Source of the DNA: Niallia alba
GTDB lineage: Bacteria; Bacillota; Bacilli; Bacillales; Cytobacillaceae
Length of the DNA: 64,000 bases
Direction: 5' to 3'
Assembly: GCF_012933555.1 (NCBI RefSeq)
Contig: NZ_JABBPK010000001.1
Coordinates: forward strand, 412,001-476,000
The number at the start of each line of letters is the position of its first letter. The first letter of the stretch is position 1. Shown here in pieces: positions 8,585-17,583 of this stretch. A program made the position numbers and the translations under genes. The notes beneath the pieces are model-generated. The model was not told where the DNA came from and searched no databases. It saw nothing but the letters and a program-made list of their open reading frames with translations.

Positions 8585-9616
8585 CTATTCTTTTATTATT
8601 TCTTTTTTGTTATTAGGATTCATACTCTGAACCTGGAGGATATCTAAAAGAAAAACGAATACCGGTATCCCGATGATTAATCCCCATACTCCAAAGAAGT
8701 GCTCAGAGAAGATAAGGACAATAAAAGTGAAAAACACTGGTAAATTTGTTTTAGAGGACATTAATTTTGGATTTAGTATATAAGCCTCGATAGCATGGAT
8801 TATACAAATGAATATTATTAAAATAATAATATAGGTATAGCCTCCAATGGTGTATCCAATCGTCAACAATGGTATTAGGGAGATAATAACTCCTGCCACT
8901 GGAATAAGACCAAGAACAAATACCATAAGAGACAAGCCTAGTAATTGAGGGAAATCAAGAATCCATAATCCGATTGTCGTTAAAATACAGTTCACTAAAG
9001 CAATAATAACTTGAGCTTCTAGCACTTTTCCAAACGTTAAAACAAATTTTTTGCCGAAAAATTCAATTTCATTATAAAAAGGTGCTATTTTACTTGTTCG
9101 AAAGTTTTCTCTATATTTGATCAGTCGAGGCTTCTCTAAAAGGAAGAAGAAGCTTAAGATAATAGCTAATATGAATTGTATACTTATCGAGCTAATGCTG
9201 GAAAAATATTTGACTACAATGCCTAGTCCTTGTTCCAAATAGCTGTTAATTTGTCTTTCTTGAATAATGGAAACAATATAATTTAAGACAGCATTATCAT
9301 GTGGACGGGAGTAAAAGTCCATTAACTGTCTAACTAATGCCGTTATTTCTTCCACTAGCATTGGTAAATATTTAATAAAACTATAGGAAAGTAATCCGAT
9401 CGTTATTAGATAGAGGATGCTAACTATAACGTTTCGTTTTACATGAATACGCTTAGAGATAATTTTTTCCATCCGGTCCATTAAAAATGAAAGGATAAAG
9501 GTAAAAAGCATTAAATTAATCATGCTTCTAAGGGCGTAGATACCCAGAATAATGAAAGCAAAGATGAAAAACCTTTTTACACTTTTACTTGTAAGAAAAT
9601 TGATAATTGTTTCCAC
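8585..9616 (-). CDS. AI-2E family transporter (UPF0118)
   Basis: Polytopic membrane protein of 343 residues with about seven or eight hydrophobic segments; the conserved C-terminal half has the PQLLGLSLMVFVLGLIPVAGV and IEAYILNPKLMSSKTNLP motifs typical of the family. Members export AI-2 or act as ion antiporters (for example Na+/H+), so the substrate is open. The GTG at 9616 is chosen because AAGGGG sits seven bases upstream; the frame stays open for 43 further codons, but these are Lys/Phe-rich and lack a start signal. Single gene, transcribed towards ilvD. Confidence 0.8.
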   Translation of the reverse strand: METIINFLTSKSVKRFFIFAFIILGIYALRSMINLMLFTFILSFLMDRMEKIISKRIHVKRNVIVSILYLITIGLLSYSFIKYLPMLVEEITALVRQLMDFYSRPHDNAVLNYIVSIIQERQINSYLEQGLGIVVKYFSSISSISIQFILAIILSFFFLLEKPRLIKYRENFRTSKIAPFYNEIEFFGKKFVLTFGKVLEAQVIIALVNCILTTIGLWILDFPQLLGLSLMVFVLGLIPVAGVIISLIPLLTIGYTIGGYTYIIILIIFICIIHAIEAYILNPKLMSSKTNLPVFFTFIVLIFSEHFFGVWGLIIGIPVFVFLLDILQVQSMNPNNKKEIIKE

Positions 9617-9766
9617 TCCATTTCCCCTTTTTTGATATATTTTCTCTTTTCTATCTTTCTTCCTATATTTTAACCTAAATTGAATTTTAATAATATAAAA
9701 AAGCCGACATTTTCGAAAATTTAGCAAGAAGAAAAAAAGAGGCATTCTAGATAGGAAGTTTTTTGC

Positions 9767-9796
9767 TTGAATCTTTCCTCCATTGACTTATATAAT
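9767..9796 (+). promoter_or_regulatory. Promoter of the MerR-family gene
   Basis: TTGAAT (9767-9772), 18-bp spacer, TATAAT (9791-9796). It predicts a leader of about 45 nt. MerR regulators usually act at promoters with long 19-20 bp spacers; this one has 18. Confidence 0.6.
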
Positions 9797-9837
9797 TAGG
9801 AAGTAAAACTAAAACGTTATGGTTAGGAGGAGAAGCG

Positions 9838-9849
9838 ATGGGGCTGTGA
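9838..9849 (+). other. Three-codon minicistron ATG-GGG-CTG-TGA coupled to the MerR gene
   Basis: A strong AGGAGGAG ribosome site (9825-9832) is placed five to seven bases before this ATG, but the reading frame ends after Met-Gly-Leu. The TGA overlaps the GTG start of the MerR gene (GTGA, 9846-9849). The arrangement suggests translational coupling. That it is translated is inferred. Confidence 0.5.
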
Positions 9850-10238
9850 AATTAAGAATTGGTGATTTGGCAAAAGTTACAGGTGTAACGAAAAGAACCA
9901 TTGATTATTATACAAACCTTGGTCTTCTTCAAGCAGAACGTTCTCAAACAAATTATCGTTACTATAGCGAAGAGCAGATTGAACAAATTAAAACGATAGA
10001 GGAATTTAAAAAGAGAAAACTATCGCTCGAGGAAATTAAGGAACAATTAAATAAGCATAAAATGAACTCCTTTGATATCGAAGAATTAAAAACAAATATG
10101 AAGGATCTTAATGAAAAAATCCATCAGATGCTTACAACAGTTGATATTCAGGACCATCATAAAAAAAAGGAAGTAAGAAATACTATATCTCATGAAAGTA
10201 TTTCTTTAATACAAGCACTGTTGCTTTTGCTAAATTAA
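9846..10238 (+). CDS. MerR-family transcriptional regulator
   Basis: 130 residues. The N terminus KLRIGDLAKVTGVTKRTIDYYTNLGLL is a MerR winged helix-turn-helix, followed by NYRYYSEEQIEQIKTI and a dimerising coiled coil (about residues 60-105). There are no clustered Cys for metal binding; the short C terminus suggests an orphan regulator rather than a drug or metal sensor. The GTG at 9846 overlaps the minicistron stop. A longer frame from ATG 9819 would place the AGGAGG ribosome site inside the coding region and has none of its own. Target unknown; the CNNM/CorC gene downstream lies behind its own leader RNA. Confidence 0.82.
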   Translation: MKLRIGDLAKVTGVTKRTIDYYTNLGLLQAERSQTNYRYYSEEQIEQIKTIEEFKKRKLSLEEIKEQLNKHKMNSFDIEELKTNMKDLNEKIHQMLTTVDIQDHHKKKEVRNTISHESISLIQALLLLLN

Positions 10239-10250
10239 CTGTAATTTATC

Positions 10251-10421
10251 CCACTCTTAACGGACAGTAAGACTCAACCATAAGCTTATGAGAATACGGT
10301 GGGAGATCAACTGTCCGGAAAGGTCCGATTGGTTTAACTGACCATCAGTGGGGGAGGAAGGAAAACCCCTACTGATGGAAGTTTCACTTTATAGGATGCA
10401 TTTATTTATATGATTGAAGTA
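10251..10421 (+). ncRNA. M-box-like (ykoK) magnesium riboswitch candidate
   Basis: A structured leader before a CNNM/CorC gene. Seen: CGGACAGT (10261-10268) pairs with ACTGTCCG (10310-10317); inside it GTAAGACTC, a CATAAGCTTATG hairpin and GAGAATACGGTGG; then GGAAAGGTCCGATTGGTTTAACTG; a long stem CCATCAGT/ACTGATGG with GGGG/CCCC; and GATTGAAG at 10412-10419. From memory the M-box has GTGAGGCTC, GAGATACGCTGC, AAAGACGCCAATGGGT and a closing GATTGAAG in the same order. The match is partial, so this is a divergent M-box or a related unnamed leader. A covariance search would settle it. Confidence 0.55.
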
Positions 10422-10489
10422 GTAATTTTACAAGCAACAGCGTCTCTTTCTTTGTATAGGAGAAATGCCGCGCGTGGCTTTTATTAATC

Positions 10490-10523
10490 AGGAGGTGTAA
10501 GCCCCTTTACGGGCTACTTATTG
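10490..10523 (+). promoter_or_regulatory. Ribosome site separated from its TTG start by a hairpin
   Basis: AGGAGGTG (10490-10497) is 23 bases from the only possible start, TTG 10521. Between them AGCCC (10500-10504) can pair with GGGCT (10511-10515). With the hairpin folded the working distance becomes 7 nt. Confidence 0.55.
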
Positions 10524-11828
10524 GAAATTTTTAATTTGATTTTATTCGTGATATTAATTGCATTAACTGCTTTTTTCGTTGCAACAGAGTTTGCAATCGT
10601 AAAAGTCAGGAGTTCAAGAATTGATCAGTTAGTTGCTGAAGGAAAAAAAGGTGCGTTAGCAGCAAAAAAAGTAACGACCCATTTAGATGAATATTTATCT
10701 GCCTGTCAATTAGGGATAACAGTTACAGCGTTAGGTCTAGGTTGGATTGGGGAATCTACTTTCGCAGAAATTTTAGAGCCGCTATTTGTTCGTTTATCTA
10801 TTGGGAATGCGCTCTCGCACTTGATTGCCTTTATTATTTCTTTTTTACTTGTAACTTTTTTGCATGTCGTTGTCGGAGAACTTGCTCCAAAAACGGTTGC
10901 TATTCAAAAAGCGGAATTAATATCCTTAACCTTTGCAACGCCAATTATTTGGTTCTATCGACTATTATATCCTTTTATTTGGCTGTTGAATGGATCGGCA
11001 CGACTTTTGACAAGTATCTTTGGATTAAAGCCAGCGTCAGAACATGAACTTGCTCACTCGGAAGAAGAGTTAAGAATTTTAATGTCAGAAAGCTATAAAA
11101 GCGGTGAAATCAATAAAAATGAATTAGCATATGTAAATAATATTTTTGAATTTGATGAACGAATTGCAAAAGAAATCATGGTACCAAGAACAGAAATGGT
11201 TACTATCAGTGTGGACAATACGTTTGATGAAATAATGGCTATTTTAGAAGAAGAGAATTATACGCGCTATCCATTAGTGAATGGAGATAAGGATAATGTG
11301 ATCGGGTTAATTAACATTCGCGAATTTCTAACAGCGACTATTCAAAACAAACAAGAGATTCAACTAGAGGAATACATGAAACCGATTATCCGTGTGATTG
11401 AAACAGTTCCTATCCGTGAATTACTAATAAAAATGCAAAAGGAACGCACACATATGGCGATTTTGCTTGATGAATACGGTGGTACTTCAGGGATTGTTAC
11501 AGCAGAAGATATATTAGAGGAAATTGTCGGCGACATCAGAGATGAATTTGATGAGGATGAAATTTCTGACATTCGTAAAATTAAAGATAATCATTATATC
11601 CTTAATGGGAAAGTATTGATTAGCGAAGTTAATGACCTTTTAGGGACCCATTTATCTGAAGATGAAGTGGATACAATTGGCGGATGGTTCTTGACTAATA
11701 ATTTCGAAGCAGTTGAAGGAGATATATTAGAAGAAGAAGGATATATCTTTAAAATTAAAAATATTGAAGAACATCATATACACTTTATTGAAGTTATGAA
11801 GGATGTAAGTGTAGTAGAAGTGCAATAA
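10521..11828 (+). CDS. CNNM/CorC-family membrane protein (DUF21, two CBS, CorC_HlyC)
   Basis: 435 residues: a DUF21 membrane domain with about four segments (residues 1-170), a CBS pair (about 200-330, with EIMVPRTEM and [25 protein letters not shown]) and a C-terminal CorC_HlyC domain. The family includes Bacillus YrkA, YhdP and MpfA; MpfA exports Mg2+, and CorC relatives aid Mg2+/Co2+ transport, so a magnesium role is the best guess. Older annotation as hemolysin is not supported by function. TTG is the only in-frame start after an upstream TAA. The M-box-like leader fits magnesium control, though an M-box normally shuts genes off at high Mg2+, which suits uptake better than export. Confidence 0.85.
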   Translation: MEIFNLILFVILIALTAFFVATEFAIVKVRSSRIDQLVAEGKKGALAAKKVTTHLDEYLSACQLGITVTALGLGWIGESTFAEILEPLFVRLSIGNALSHLIAFIISFLLVTFLHVVVGELAPKTVAIQKAELISLTFATPIIWFYRLLYPFIWLLNGSARLLTSIFGLKPASEHELAHSEEELRILMSESYKSGEINKNELAYVNNIFEFDERIAKEIMVPRTEMVTISVDNTFDEIMAILEEENYTRYPLVNGDKDNVIGLINIREFLTATIQNKQEIQLEEYMKPIIRVIETVPIRELLIKMQKERTHMAILLDEYGGTSGIVTAEDILEEIVGDIRDEFDEDEISDIRKIKDNHYILNGKVLISEVNDLLGTHLSEDEVDTIGGWFLTNNFEAVEGDILEEEGYIFKIKNIEEHHIHFIEVMKDVSVVEVQ

Positions 11829-11856
11829 AAAGAAGGGGGAAACCCCTTCTTTTTTG
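11829..11856 (+). terminator. Terminator after the CNNM/CorC gene
   Basis: AAGAAGGGG, GAAA loop, CCCCTTCTT, then T run. Confidence 0.9.
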
Positions 11857-12001
11857 TTTGGAATTGTGTATAGATAGGTGTTTTAGTGGCATTTTAAAAA
11901 AGGGTTCGAAGTCGAATACTGATTTTATTGAATTTTATCAATTAAATTAATTTAATTGTGTCAGCAGTGTGTCTGTCAAAAGTGTGTTTACTTTAAATTG
12001 T

Positions 12002-12023
12002 TATAATTCTGTAAACGCTTTAT
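12002..12023 (+). promoter_or_regulatory. mtlA promoter -10 and cre site
   Basis: TATAAT (12002-12007) without a good -35, as expected for a promoter that needs the activator MtlR. TGTAAACGCTTTAT (12010-12023) matches the CcpA operator at 12 of 14 positions and lies over the start point. The stretch 11957-11982, rich in TGTGTC/TGTCAA, is a possible MtlR site, at low confidence. Confidence 0.7.
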
Positions 12024-12057
12024 TATGAAAGTATGAAATAAAAGGAGGTAAAAAAAG

Positions 12058-13485
12058 ATGTCAAACGAAAATAAAAATGGTTTTCGTGTAAAAATACAGC
12101 GTTTTGGTAGTCATTTGAGCGGCATGATTATGCCGAATATTGGAGCATTTATAGCTTGGGGGTTAATTACAGCCTTATTTATTGAAACAGGTTGGACTCC
12201 TAATGCGAAGTTGGCGGAACTAGTTGGTCCGATGATCACTTATTTATTACCATTATTAATTGGTTATACAGGCGGTAAAATGGTATATGCTGAACGTGGT
12301 GGTGTAGTCGGTGCGATTGCTACAATGGGTGTAGTCGTTGGAGCAGATATCCCAATGTTCCTTGGAGCAATGGTAATGGGTCCACTTGGTGGTTTCTTAA
12401 TCAAAAAAGTGGATGACTTATTTAGAGGGAAAATTAAAGCTGGATTTGAAATGCTAGTAAACAACTTCTCAGCAGGTATTCTTGGAGCAATTATTGCAAT
12501 TATTGGTTTTCTATATGTAGGTCCAATTGTTGAAGGTTTAAGTAGCATTTTATCAAGTGGAGTACAATGGATTGTAGATGCAAAATTATTGCCTCTTGCA
12601 AGTATTTTCATTGAGCCGGCAAAAGTATTATTCTTAAACAATGCGATTAACCAAGGTGTTCTAGGTCCAATTGGAGTAGAGCAAGCGAAAGAAGTTGGTA
12701 AATCGATTTTATTCTTATTAGAAACAAACCCAGGACCTGGTCTAGGGGTATTATTAGCTTATTGCTTATTTGGTAAAGGTACGTCAAAACAAACAGCACC
12801 TGGTGCAGTAATTATTCATTTCTTAGGTGGGATTCATGAAATTTACTTCCCATACATCTTAATGAAGCCAATGTTATTATTAGCTGTTATCGGTGGCGGT
12901 ATGGGTGGAGTATTCACCTTTACATTATTCAATTCAGGTTTAGTTGCTACACCGTCTCCTGGTAGTATCATTGCATTAATGGCAATGGCGCCAAAAGGAC
13001 AACATTTAGGTGTAATTGCTGGTGTTATTGTTGCGACTATTATTTCTTTCGTAATTGCAGCTATCATCTTGAAAACAAGTAAAGAAAAAGAAGAAGATAT
13101 TAATGCAGCAACAGAAAAAATGGAAGCTTTAAAAGGGAAAAAGAGTTCAGTAGCAAGTGCAATTACTGCAACTACTGCAACTTCTGAAGCAACAGAATTT
13201 GATTATAAAAATGTGAAGAAAATAATCTTCGCATGTGATGCAGGTATGGGTTCAAGTGCGATGGGTGCATCTATTATGCGTAATAAAGTGAAAAAGGCAG
13301 GAATTGAAGGAGTAGATGTAACAAATACATCTATTGCAAATCTTCCAAGTGATGCAGATCTTGTTATTACACATAAAGATTTAACAGCAAGAGCAGTAGA
13401 AAAATTACCAGCTGCACAGCATGTTTCTGTTGAGAACTTCATGAACAGCCCTAAATATGATGAAATTGTTGAGAAATTGAAATAA
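12058..13485 (+). CDS. mtlA: Mannitol-specific PTS enzyme IICB
   Basis: Membrane permease and phosphotransferase that imports mannitol and phosphorylates it to mannitol 1-phosphate. 475 residues: a IIC domain of about eight membrane segments with the substrate-site GGIHEIYFPYIL motif, a linker rich in Ala/Thr/Lys (about 340-385), and a IIB domain starting at VKKIIFACDAGMGSSAMG, whose Cys takes the phosphate from IIA. The IIA domain is missing here and is supplied by MtlF. Start follows AGGAGGT. First gene of the mannitol cluster; control by MtlR and CcpA is inferred from the promoter. Confidence 0.97.
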   Translation: MSNENKNGFRVKIQRFGSHLSGMIMPNIGAFIAWGLITALFIETGWTPNAKLAELVGPMITYLLPLLIGYTGGKMVYAERGGVVGAIATMGVVVGADIPMFLGAMVMGPLGGFLIKKVDDLFRGKIKAGFEMLVNNFSAGILGAIIAIIGFLYVGPIVEGLSSILSSGVQWIVDAKLLPLASIFIEPAKVLFLNNAINQGVLGPIGVEQAKEVGKSILFLLETNPGPGLGVLLAYCLFGKGTSKQTAPGAVIIHFLGGIHEIYFPYILMKPMLLLAVIGGGMGGVFTFTLFNSGLVATPSPGSIIALMAMAPKGQHLGVIAGVIVATIISFVIAAIILKTSKEKEEDINAATEKMEALKGKKSSVASAITATTATSEATEFDYKNVKKIIFACDAGMGSSAMGASIMRNKVKKAGIEGVDVTNTSIANLPSDADLVITHKDLTARAVEKLPAAQHVSVENFMNSPKYDEIVEKLK

Positions 13486-13508
13486 GCTTATGCTTATTAA
13501 CAAGCTGT

Positions 13509-13534
13509 CGGCCAACTCTGGCCGGCGGTTTTTT
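13509..13534 (+). terminator. Partial terminator between mtlA and mtlR
   Basis: CGGCC, loop AACTCT, GGCCG, then GCGGTTTTTT. Short stem, so it may only reduce readthrough into mtlR. Confidence 0.65.
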
Positions 13535-13706
13535 CTGTTGATACTTGCACATATAGCTGTAAAGAACAAAGTCATTTAAAAGATTTCTATTTAATCTACC
13601 CAAGTGTAAATGAAAGTATTTACTTTTCAGTATTTATAGAGGGAGATAGGGAACCCTAAATTAAAATTGACAACAATAAAGTTGAAAAAAATATGTTTAA
13701 AACTGT

Positions 13707-13736
13707 TTGAATAAGTGTATTTAGTAGTTCTATAAT
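13707..13736 (+). promoter_or_regulatory. Promoter of mtlR
   Basis: TTGAAT (13707-13712), 18-bp spacer, TATAAT (13731-13736), 32 bases before the start codon. It gives the regulator expression independent of mtlA. Confidence 0.6.
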
Positions 13737-13768
13737 TAAATTATGTCAGGGAATTAAGGAGATAAGCT

Positions 13769-15841
13769 ATGATTATTTCCGCTCGTGAAAGAATTATTTT
13801 ACAAATATTATTAGAAAATATAGAAGAAGAAATGACGATTAAAGGGATTGCTGAGCATGTAAATGTCAGCGAAAGAACCATTCATCGGGATTTGAAAAAT
13901 ATAGAAGATATTCTAGAAGGCTTCCATCTTAAATTGAATAAGAAAGCGGGAGTTGGGGTAAAAATCATTGGTAACCCTAATGATATTTACCAATTAAGGG
14001 TATCTATATTAAAACAGGATTATGTAGAGTACACTCCAGATGAACGAATCCTTGTTGCTTTGTGTACTTTACTAGATCATCAAGAACCGATTAAGCTGTT
14101 TTCGTTAGCAAAGGAGCTTGGGGTAACTACTGCTACCGTAAGCAATGATTTAGATAAGTTAGAACCAACTATTGAAAAATTTAATCTGCGATTACTGCGA
14201 AAAAGAGGTTACGGGATTGAACTAGTTGGAACAGAAGAAGATAAAAGGAAAGCAATTCGCAGTCTTATTTCTGATCGATTCGATGTACCAGAGTTTCTTA
14301 AAATGGTAAAGGAAAATATTCAGAAGAAGTCTAGCAATAAAATTGACTCTATATCTGAACGGCTTTTAGGGCTTGTTCAAAAGGAGAAGTTGCTTCGGAT
14401 TGAAAATATTATTGAAGATATTAATGAGCAATTGCCTTATCCATTGGCAGACAGTTCATATGTTGGGTTAGTTGTTCATATCGCCCTTGCAATGGAAAGA
14501 ATACAGCGGGGAGAAAATATCTCCTTTAAGGAAGACTATTTAAATGAACTTTCCAAAACAAAAGAATTTGAGTTTGCAACACAAATTGTTGAGAGATTGG
14601 AACGAACGTTTGATATAGTGATTCCAGAAGAGGAAATTGGCTATATTACGATGCACTTAAGAGGTGCCAAAGTTCGTTATGATAATAAGGTTGGTATTAA
14701 AGATGAAAATGTAGAAGTGGCTATGCTAGTAAGAACTTTAATTACGAATGTAGAGAAATTGCTGCATACGACATTATTAGGTGATTCTTTGTTCCAAGGG
14801 TTGTTAGCCCATCTTCAGCCAACATTATATCGGTTGGATCAAAAAATGAGGATCTCCAATCCTTTATTAGAAAACATAAAAGAGGATTATGCTGAATTGT
14901 TTGCAGTAGTACAAAAAGCAGTGGAGCTAACGCTTGTCAACAGAGATGTTCCTGAAGAAGAAATTGGCTACCTGGTCTTGCACTTTGGATCTGCTCTTAA
15001 TGATAAAAAAATAACAAAAGATTTAAAGTTATTGATTATCTGTTCAAGCGGAATTGGAACATCGAAAATGCTTGCGGCAAAAATAATCAATCAAATTCCA
15101 AGCCTATCAGAAGTTAAAACAGCTTCTGTATTTGAGCTAAAGAATATTTCGATTGATGAATATGATGCAATTCTTTCGACAATCCCACTGGAGGATATCT
15201 CTAGAGATTATTTAGTAGTTAATCCTATACTAAGCGATAAAGATTTAGAAGAAGTGAAAAGCTATTTGCAGAAGAATAGTGGTCATCTTTTAAAAGAAGC
15301 GAAGGTTATAGAAGCTCCTAAACAAAAATGTATGGATTTTCAGTCATTTCTTCTGTTTACAGAGAAATCGCAGATTCTATCTACTGTTTTAAAAGAAATG
15401 CATATATGGGATGAGGGAGTAAGTTTAGGTGAAAGCTTAAAAAGGGGATTAGAGGTATTGAAGCAGCAAGGCTCTATTTTAAGTAATACAGAGGTGTATG
15501 AAGCTCTAGAGGCAAGGGCTGAAATAGGTGGTCTTGCTATTCCTGAAACCAATTTAGCACTCTATCATACAAGTAGTAATCAAATTGAAAGTCCATCTTT
15601 CGATATCATTGACTTGCCCGAGATGGTGAGTTTGAGGGCAATGAATGGTGCTAATGAAATGGTGAAACGAGTCCTACTTTTACTCGCACCATTAAATGCA
15701 AGTCCAAGTGTAATGGAAGTATTAAGTTTTTTAAGTGCATCTATTATTGAATCGGAGAGGAGTATCGATCTATTCAATAATGGCAATAAAGAAGAACTAT
15801 TGAATTTTATTAGCAGCCAGTTTTTAAGACATCATTTGTAA
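13769..15841 (+). CDS. mtlR: Mannitol operon transcriptional activator with PRD and PTS domains
   Basis: 690 residues, full length. Two DNA-binding domains (about 5-60, with NVSERTIHRDL, and 90-145, with VTTATVSNDLDKL), PRD1 with His 237 and 296, PRD2 with His 348 and 405, a IIB-Gat-like domain with Cys 425 in IICSSGIGTSK, and a IIA-like domain with His 600 in ALYHTSSN. In B. subtilis MtlR, HPr phosphorylates PRD2 to activate, while phosphorylation of the IIB Cys and IIA His by the mannitol PTS inactivates; all these residues are conserved here. It lies between mtlA and mtlF rather than at a distance as in B. subtilis. Start follows AAGGAGAT. Confidence 0.95.
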   Translation: MIISARERIILQILLENIEEEMTIKGIAEHVNVSERTIHRDLKNIEDILEGFHLKLNKKAGVGVKIIGNPNDIYQLRVSILKQDYVEYTPDERILVALCTLLDHQEPIKLFSLAKELGVTTATVSNDLDKLEPTIEKFNLRLLRKRGYGIELVGTEEDKRKAIRSLISDRFDVPEFLKMVKENIQKKSSNKIDSISERLLGLVQKEKLLRIENIIEDINEQLPYPLADSSYVGLVVHIALAMERIQRGENISFKEDYLNELSKTKEFEFATQIVERLERTFDIVIPEEEIGYITMHLRGAKVRYDNKVGIKDENVEVAMLVRTLITNVEKLLHTTLLGDSLFQGLLAHLQPTLYRLDQKMRISNPLLENIKEDYAELFAVVQKAVELTLVNRDVPEEEIGYLVLHFGSALNDKKITKDLKLLIICSSGIGTSKMLAAKIINQIPSLSEVKTASVFELKNISIDEYDAILSTIPLEDISRDYLVVNPILSDKDLEEVKSYLQKNSGHLLKEAKVIEAPKQKCMDFQSFLLFTEKSQILSTVLKEMHIWDEGVSLGESLKRGLEVLKQQGSILSNTEVYEALEARAEIGGLAIPETNLALYHTSSNQIESPSFDIIDLPEMVSLRAMNGANEMVKRVLLLLAPLNASPSVMEVLSFLSASIIESERSIDLFNNGNKEELLNFISSQFLRHHL

Positions 15842-15862
15842 AATTAATAGGAGGAATAAAAA

Positions 15863-16294
15863 ATGAGCATTTTAAAAAAGGAAAATATTATTTTAAACAG
15901 CAGTGTAGCAGGTAAAGAGGAAGCGATCAAAAAAGCCGGTCAAATTCTAGTAGACCAAGGCTATGTATCTGAGGATTATATTCCAGCAATGTTACAAAGA
16001 GAAGAAATTTCATCTACTTATATGGGTAATTTCTTAGCAATTCCACATGGTACAGATGAGGCAAAAACAGCTGTATTAAACTCTGGACTATCTGTTATTC
16101 AAGCGCCAAATGGAGTAGATTTCGGTGATGGTAATATTGTAAAACTTATTATTGGTATTGCTGGGAAAGATGGCGAACACTTGGAGTTATTATCACAAAT
16201 TGCTATTGTATGTTCTGAAATTGAAAATGTAGAAAAATTAGTTGCTGCGAAATCAGAAGAGGAAATAATCCAAATTTTAAGCGAGGTAGAATAA
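15863..16294 (+). CDS. mtlF: Mannitol-specific PTS enzyme IIA
   Basis: 143-residue cytoplasmic phosphocarrier that passes phosphate from HPr to the IIB Cys of MtlA. The active-site His is H62 in [12 protein letters not shown]. Ribosome site AGGAGGAATAAAAA before ATG 15863, 21 bases after mtlR. Four bases separate it from mtlD, so the two are translated from one message. Confidence 0.96.
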   Translation: MSILKKENIILNSSVAGKEEAIKKAGQILVDQGYVSEDYIPAMLQREEISSTYMGNFLAIPHGTDEAKTAVLNSGLSVIQAPNGVDFGDGNIVKLIIGIAGKDGEHLELLSQIAIVCSEIENVEKLVAAKSEEEIIQILSEVE

Positions 16295-16298
16295 TACT

Positions 16299-17450
16299 AT
16301 GAATGCTATTCATTTTGGAGCTGGAAATATTGGTCGAGGATTTATTGGTTTATTATTGCATCAGTCAGATTATGCTATAACGTTTGTAGATGTTAACGAG
16401 CAAGTAATCGATGAAATTAATCGTGTTGGTCAATACAATGTTTTGCTTGCTAATGAAACAAAAGAGCAGTTCACAGTAAAAAATGTAAAAGGGATTAATA
16501 GTAAAATAAATCCTGAACAAGTAGTAGAACGGTTTATCCAGGCAGATATTGTTACTACAGCTATCGGTCCAAACATTTTAAAATTTATTGCACCACTGAT
16601 TGCAGACGGAATTAAAGCACGTATGAAAAATAATCAAACACCTGTAAATGTGATTGCGTGTGAAAATATGATAGGTGGAAGTAGTGCCCTTAAGCAGTTT
16701 GTATTAGAGCATTTAAATGAAGAAGAAGCAGCATGGTTAGAAGAATATGTAGGTTTCCCTGATTCTGCTGTTGACAGAATTGTGCCAAACCAGAAAAATG
16801 ACAATTTATTAGACGTTCTAGTTGAACCTTTCCATGAGTGGGTTATAGATGAAACTGCAATCAAAGGAGAGAAACCAGAAATTGCCGAAGCTCATTTTGT
16901 AGGTAATTTACAGGCTTATATTGAAAGAAAGCTTTTTACTGTAAATACTGGCCATGCTGCAACAGCATACTTAGGCAATATCAAGAACTATGAGACCATT
17001 TCAGAAACAATCCATCATGAAGGTGTGAAAGAAAAGGTACTTCATGTTTTACAAGAAACAGGAAAAGTACTTGTAGCTAGATATAATTTTAATGAAGCAG
17101 ATCACCAAAAATATATTGATAAAATTTTAGGTCGTTTTGCAAATGCTTATATTGTGGACGACGTAAAACGAGTAGGTAGATCGCCGTTACGAAAATTAAG
17201 TGGTAACGATCGCTTAGTTGCGCCAGCTCTAGCTTATTATAAGGAGTTTCATGAAATTCCTGCTCATTTAGTAGAAGTTATGGCATCCGCTCTTCATTTT
17301 TACACACCAGAAGATCAAGAGTCTGTTGAATTGAAGAAACTAGTGGAGGAAAAGGGAGTTCAATCAGCTTTCGTTCAAGTATCAGGCTTAAGCGAAGATC
17401 ATGAACTAGTAACAGAAGTTATACGTGTTTATAACAATATTCATGCATAA
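16299..17450 (+). CDS. mtlD: Mannitol-1-phosphate 5-dehydrogenase
   Basis: NAD-dependent conversion of mannitol 1-phosphate to fructose 6-phosphate, which enters glycolysis. 383 residues; the N-terminal Rossmann motif HFGAGNIGRGFIG and the family motifs DSAVDRIVP and the catalytic-helix stretch KLFTVNTGHAATAYLG are present. The ribosome site is GAGGT within the end of mtlF, somewhat far from the ATG, so translation may be coupled. Last gene of the mannitol cluster. Confidence 0.97.
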   Translation: MNAIHFGAGNIGRGFIGLLLHQSDYAITFVDVNEQVIDEINRVGQYNVLLANETKEQFTVKNVKGINSKINPEQVVERFIQADIVTTAIGPNILKFIAPLIADGIKARMKNNQTPVNVIACENMIGGSSALKQFVLEHLNEEEAAWLEEYVGFPDSAVDRIVPNQKNDNLLDVLVEPFHEWVIDETAIKGEKPEIAEAHFVGNLQAYIERKLFTVNTGHAATAYLGNIKNYETISETIHHEGVKEKVLHVLQETGKVLVARYNFNEADHQKYIDKILGRFANAYIVDDVKRVGRSPLRKLSGNDRLVAPALAYYKEFHEIPAHLVEVMASALHFYTPEDQESVELKKLVEEKGVQSAFVQVSGLSEDHELVTEVIRVYNNIHA

Positions 17451-17453
17451 AGA

Positions 17454-17498
17454 AAAATCCAATGTGGCCGTGTTTTCAAGGCTACATTGGATTTTTTT
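17454..17498 (+). terminator. Terminator of the mannitol cluster
   Basis: AAATCCAATGT.GCC pairs with GGC.ACATTGGATTT around GTGTTTTCAA, followed by a T run. Confidence 0.9.
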
Positions 17499-17583
17499 GA
17501 TAGTTAACATAAGGCAGATATGTTTCTTAAGTCTATTCCTATCTAGACCGAGCGCCTTTTGCCTAGCAAACTTTAGGTCACTA

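Noticed and set aside
9819-9845. Upstream ATG start of the MerR gene
   Set aside because: It has no ribosome site and would put the strong AGGAGG inside the coding sequence.
10521-11828. Hemolysin function
   Set aside because: A historical family label; domains point to ion transport and there is no toxin feature.
12264-12641. Long minus-strand frames within mtlA (also 12843-13067, 13203-13442)
   Set aside because: Antisense shadows of a well-supported coding region.
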